Source: Chitinophagaceae bacterium
Lineage (GTDB): Bacteria; Bacteroidota; Bacteroidia; Chitinophagales; Chitinophagaceae
Direction: 5' to 3'
Assembly (NCBI GenBank): GCA_023229465.1
Contig: JALNZE010000042.1
Location: 1 to 7,292, forward strand
DNA: 7,292 bases
In this document: positions 5,717 to 7,292 of the stretch, in pieces
How the letters are laid out: the number at the start of each line of letters is the position of its first letter
How positions within the stretch are numbered: the stretch's first letter is position 1
The notes under the pieces: model-generated
Database searches by the model: none
What the model saw: the letters and a program-made list of their open reading frames with translations, nothing else
What the model was told of the DNA's origin: nothing
Translations under genes and position numbers: made by a program

Positions 5717-6686
5717 CGTCTTGCAGTTGATTAACAATGTGCGTGTATATCTGTGTTGATACCAGGCTGCTATGGCCTAAGAATTTGGCTATCTCTTCGA
5801 TGTCCATACCACTTTGTAAAAGATGGGTGGCAATCGAGTGCCGCAGTCCATGCAGGGTAATGTTGGTTGTGATAGAAGTCTGTTTCAGTAGATATTTCAA
5901 TCGCCATTCCGGTTGTAAAAACCGTGTACCATGATGAGTAAGTAAAAAAGCGTTTTCATGGTCAACATCTTTCTTAACTGGTGGCCTGCCCCGGCTGCTT
6001 CTCCAATTATCATTGGTACCGTGACAGTATAAAAACCATTCACGCCCTTCTTTAATATAATCAACAATATCATTTACGTGGCGGGCTGCTATGGGTACAT
6101 AGCGTTGCTTATAACCCTTGGCTTTTTTGACAAACAACAATCTTTTTTGCAGGTCTATATCATTTATATTAAGCTGCACACCTTCGCCCCTTCGTAATCC
6201 ACAACCATAGTAAAGTGCTATGATCGCCCTGTCCCGTTGTCCCATAGCCACACTGTTCCATTCATACGGCTGAAAGGTTACTTCATAAAGTTCTTTCACT
6301 TGTTCAACTGTCAGGATATTCTTTTCTCCGGTGTTCGGTTCTTCCCGGATCATCGTCAGGTCTAACACATATTTGCCGGTGCTGTTTAAGAACTTAGCAA
6401 ATCCGTTTACTGCATTGATAATACCGTTAATACTGCTATTGCTTAAACCGCCGTCTTTGCTCTTATTCTGCCGCCTTTTAATGTGGTCTATAAAATCATT
6501 CACATGATTGGATTCTACGGCTGTAATGTGGCTGATATTGCGTTTTTCAAGGTAATGGAACAACTCCCGTACATGCACCGGCCAACGCAGTGCAGTCTTA
6601 GGCGCAAAGCCTGTTATCTGTAAATATTCCTGGTATGCCTTTAGTAAGTAATTATAGTGCTGTGATTTGACTGGCAGGCTTTTCAT
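5703..6686 (-). CDS. Tyrosine recombinase/integrase, first of a pair, XerC/XerD-like and intact
   Basis: A 327-residue integrase with an N-terminal core-binding domain (about residues 10-115, including YLQITGFAPKTALRW) and a complete catalytic domain (about 125-320). The active-site residues are all visible: Arg165 in GCGLRRGE, Lys190 in KAKGYKQR, His279 and Arg282 in HGLRHSIATHLL, His305 in FLGHSS and nucleophile Tyr314 in QIYTHI. It should perform strand exchange between short DNA sites through a 3'-phosphotyrosine link. It is followed by an overlapping second recombinase gene. This tandem arrangement is known from recombinase-driven elements such as Tn554 and RIT elements, but here only two are seen. 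The ATG at 6684-6686 has an A-rich leader. Upstream lies a cluster of repeated AACCACTTA motifs that may be its binding or regulatory sites. Confidence 0.95.
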   Translation of the reverse strand: MKSLPVKSQHYNYLLKAYQEYLQITGFAPKTALRWPVHVRELFHYLEKRNISHITAVESNHVNDFIDHIKRRQNKSKDGGLSNSSINGIINAVNGFAKFLNSTGKYVLDLTMIREEPNTGEKNILTVEQVKELYEVTFQPYEWNSVAMGQRDRAIIALYYGCGLRRGEGVQLNINDIDLQKRLLFVKKAKGYKQRYVPIAARHVNDIVDYIKEGREWFLYCHGTNDNWRSSRGRPPVKKDVDHENAFLLTHHGTRFLQPEWRLKYLLKQTSITTNITLHGLRHSIATHLLQSGMDIEEIAKFLGHSSLVSTQIYTHIVNQLQDDERV

Positions 6687-6742
6687 TTTGTAGGTTTTGA
6701 GGTTTTTTTTGGTGTGTACCTTCGAAAACGTGCGAACTACTG

Positions 6743-6818
6743 AACCACTTACCCTAAATGCAGTAGCAGCAAGGCTTTAAGTGGTTCGCCACCCCAAATA
6801 ACCACTTATAACCACTTA
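6743..6818. repeat. Cluster of four AACCACTTA motifs upstream of the recombinases
   Basis: AACCACTTA occurs at 6743-6751, 6800-6808 and 6810-6818, and its complement TAAGTGGTT at 6778-6786, all within 76 bp. The two right copies are one base apart, so they lie on one face of the helix (10-bp spacing). The last includes the stop codon of the upstream gene fragment. No further copy was found elsewhere in the window. The setting fits iteron-like binding sites for the recombinases or an operator controlling them. Confidence 0.7.
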
Positions 6819-7286
6819 CTTTGAAAGCTTGTCCAAAACCCCGTCTAAAGCGTGGTTAATGCTGTCTTTCAATTGGTTATACTCTTCAAGGCTTACAATC
6901 TCGTAGGTAAAGCCCTTTTTCTTATCGCCCTCCTTTTTTCGCACATAGCCATATTGCTGTAACTCTGCCATATACTTCTTTTGGGTATTGGGGTTCTCCT
7001 TAAGTGCCTGACGTATCTCCTTATTGGTAAACAGGGTCAGTTTGCTTTTTTTGATAAACGATTTTAACCGCTCTAAAAAGTTGCGGGTTGCGTAGCCTAA
7101 TTCATCGCTTTTTTTGAGCAGGATATGCTTCATTAATGTGTTGGCTTCGGCAATATCTTCAAGCGTGTATATACCGATTGAAAAGTGTACCAAATTCCGG
7201 GTGAAAAGTGTACCACTTCCAGAGTTAAAAAACCCGTCCATTTGCCTGGAAACCAAATGGGCACAAAATGTTGGAAGTGGAAACAA
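6816..7286 (-). pseudogene. 3' end of a larger gene with a winged-helix-like tail, cut by an insertion sequence
   Basis: The frame encodes 156 residues, but the first 40 or so (7166-7286) are read from the putative IS21-type end with its tandem repeats and look like non-coding DNA translated by chance. From TLEDIAEANTLMKHILLKKS (residues 41-60) onward the sequence looks like native protein: helical up to about 80, then a winged-helix-like segment (FTNKEIRQAL, YMAELQQYGYVRK, FTYEIV; about 86-131) and a helical tail (LEEYNQLKDSINHALDGVL). It resembles the C-terminal part of large CHC2 zinc-finger/primase-like proteins found on Bacteroidota mobile elements, but this is from memory and weak. The missing 5' part should lie beyond the insertion sequence. 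It probably once headed the same leftward transcription unit as the recombinases, 129 bp downstream. Confidence 0.6.
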
Positions 7287-7292
7287 ATCATC
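7166..7292 (+). mobile_element. Probable left end of an IS21-family insertion sequence
   Basis: A 14-bp sequence TGAAAAGTGTACCA occurs at 7179-7192 and 7202-7215 inside two consecutive 23-bp units that both begin with CCG. Multiple short direct repeats near the termini, just before the transposase gene, are typical of IS21 elements. A CCATTTG/CAAATGG hairpin (7238-7244 with 7254-7260) follows and overlaps the putative transposase start. The outer boundary near 7166 (TGTATATA) is judged from where the interrupted gene stops looking like protein, so it may be off by several bases. The other end lies outside the window. Confidence 0.5.
7257..7292 (+). CDS. Possible start of an IS21-type transposase (IstA), cut by the right edge
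   Basis: ATG at 7257-7259 opens a frame of 12 codons to the last base of the window (MGTKCWKWKQII). It lies 42 nt after the second terminal repeat, where istA would be expected. The length is too short for any homology statement, so the call rests on the position alone. Confidence 0.3.
   Translation, partial: MGTKCWKWKQII

Noticed and set aside
1..7292. CRISPR arrays, tRNA or rRNA genes, tRNA-type attachment sites
   Set aside because: Read for regularly spaced repeats and tRNA-like ends on both strands; none was seen.

Overview
The window looks like an accessory island from a member of the Bacteroidota, most likely close to Chitinophagaceae. The clues are an RHS core with the wording typical of that group (HYYPFGLTMAGISSKA, RNLDPQLGRWWQVDPKPN), two lipoproteins with short signal peptides, A/T-rich leaders with hardly any Shine-Dalgarno sequence, and tyrosine recombinases of the Bacteroidota type. 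No housekeeping gene, tRNA or rRNA was seen. The assignment is from pattern recognition, not from a database search.

Left part (1-1623). A minus-strand gene runs off the left edge, preceded by a small two-helix membrane protein (110-442). Then comes a 125-bp sequence present twice in direct orientation (509-633 and 1017-1141, three differences) on either side of a small XRE-type regulator gene (655-990). The right copy continues into a longer block with nested internal complementarity (1023-1217), followed by a strong hairpin terminator (1245-1285). About 340 bp without a convincing gene follows (1286-1623).

Centre (1624-4805). A leftward pair encodes a 5'-truncated RHS protein (2064-3641) and, 5 nt after its stop, a small lipoprotein (1624-2058). 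The RHS C-terminal domain carries a His...SxGC arrangement like that of L,D-transpeptidase-fold (YkuD/Tlde1-like) enzymes, which act on peptidoglycan in the periplasm. A lipoprotein is the right kind of molecule to neutralise such a toxin, so the pair reads as an orphan RHS toxin tip with its immunity gene. Divergently, after an intergenic region with a 19-bp-arm palindrome, lies a lipoprotein with an intact trypsin-like catalytic triad (3993-4805).

Right part (4829-7292). Two overlapping tyrosine recombinase genes are read leftward. The first (5703-6686) has all catalytic residues. The second has His where the first catalytic Arg is expected and lacks other active-site residues. Upstream of them is an intergenic cluster of four AACCACTTA motifs (6743-6818), then the 3' end of a gene encoding a winged-helix-like tail (to about 7165). 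That gene is interrupted by what looks like the left end of an IS21-family insertion sequence, whose transposase would start at 7257 and run off the right edge.

Taken together, this is a mobile or formerly mobile module (recombinase pair, putative binding sites, replication-type gene remnant) beside a cargo of interbacterial-competition genes and repeated structured DNA. Whether the recombinases move the RHS tip is a hypothesis only.
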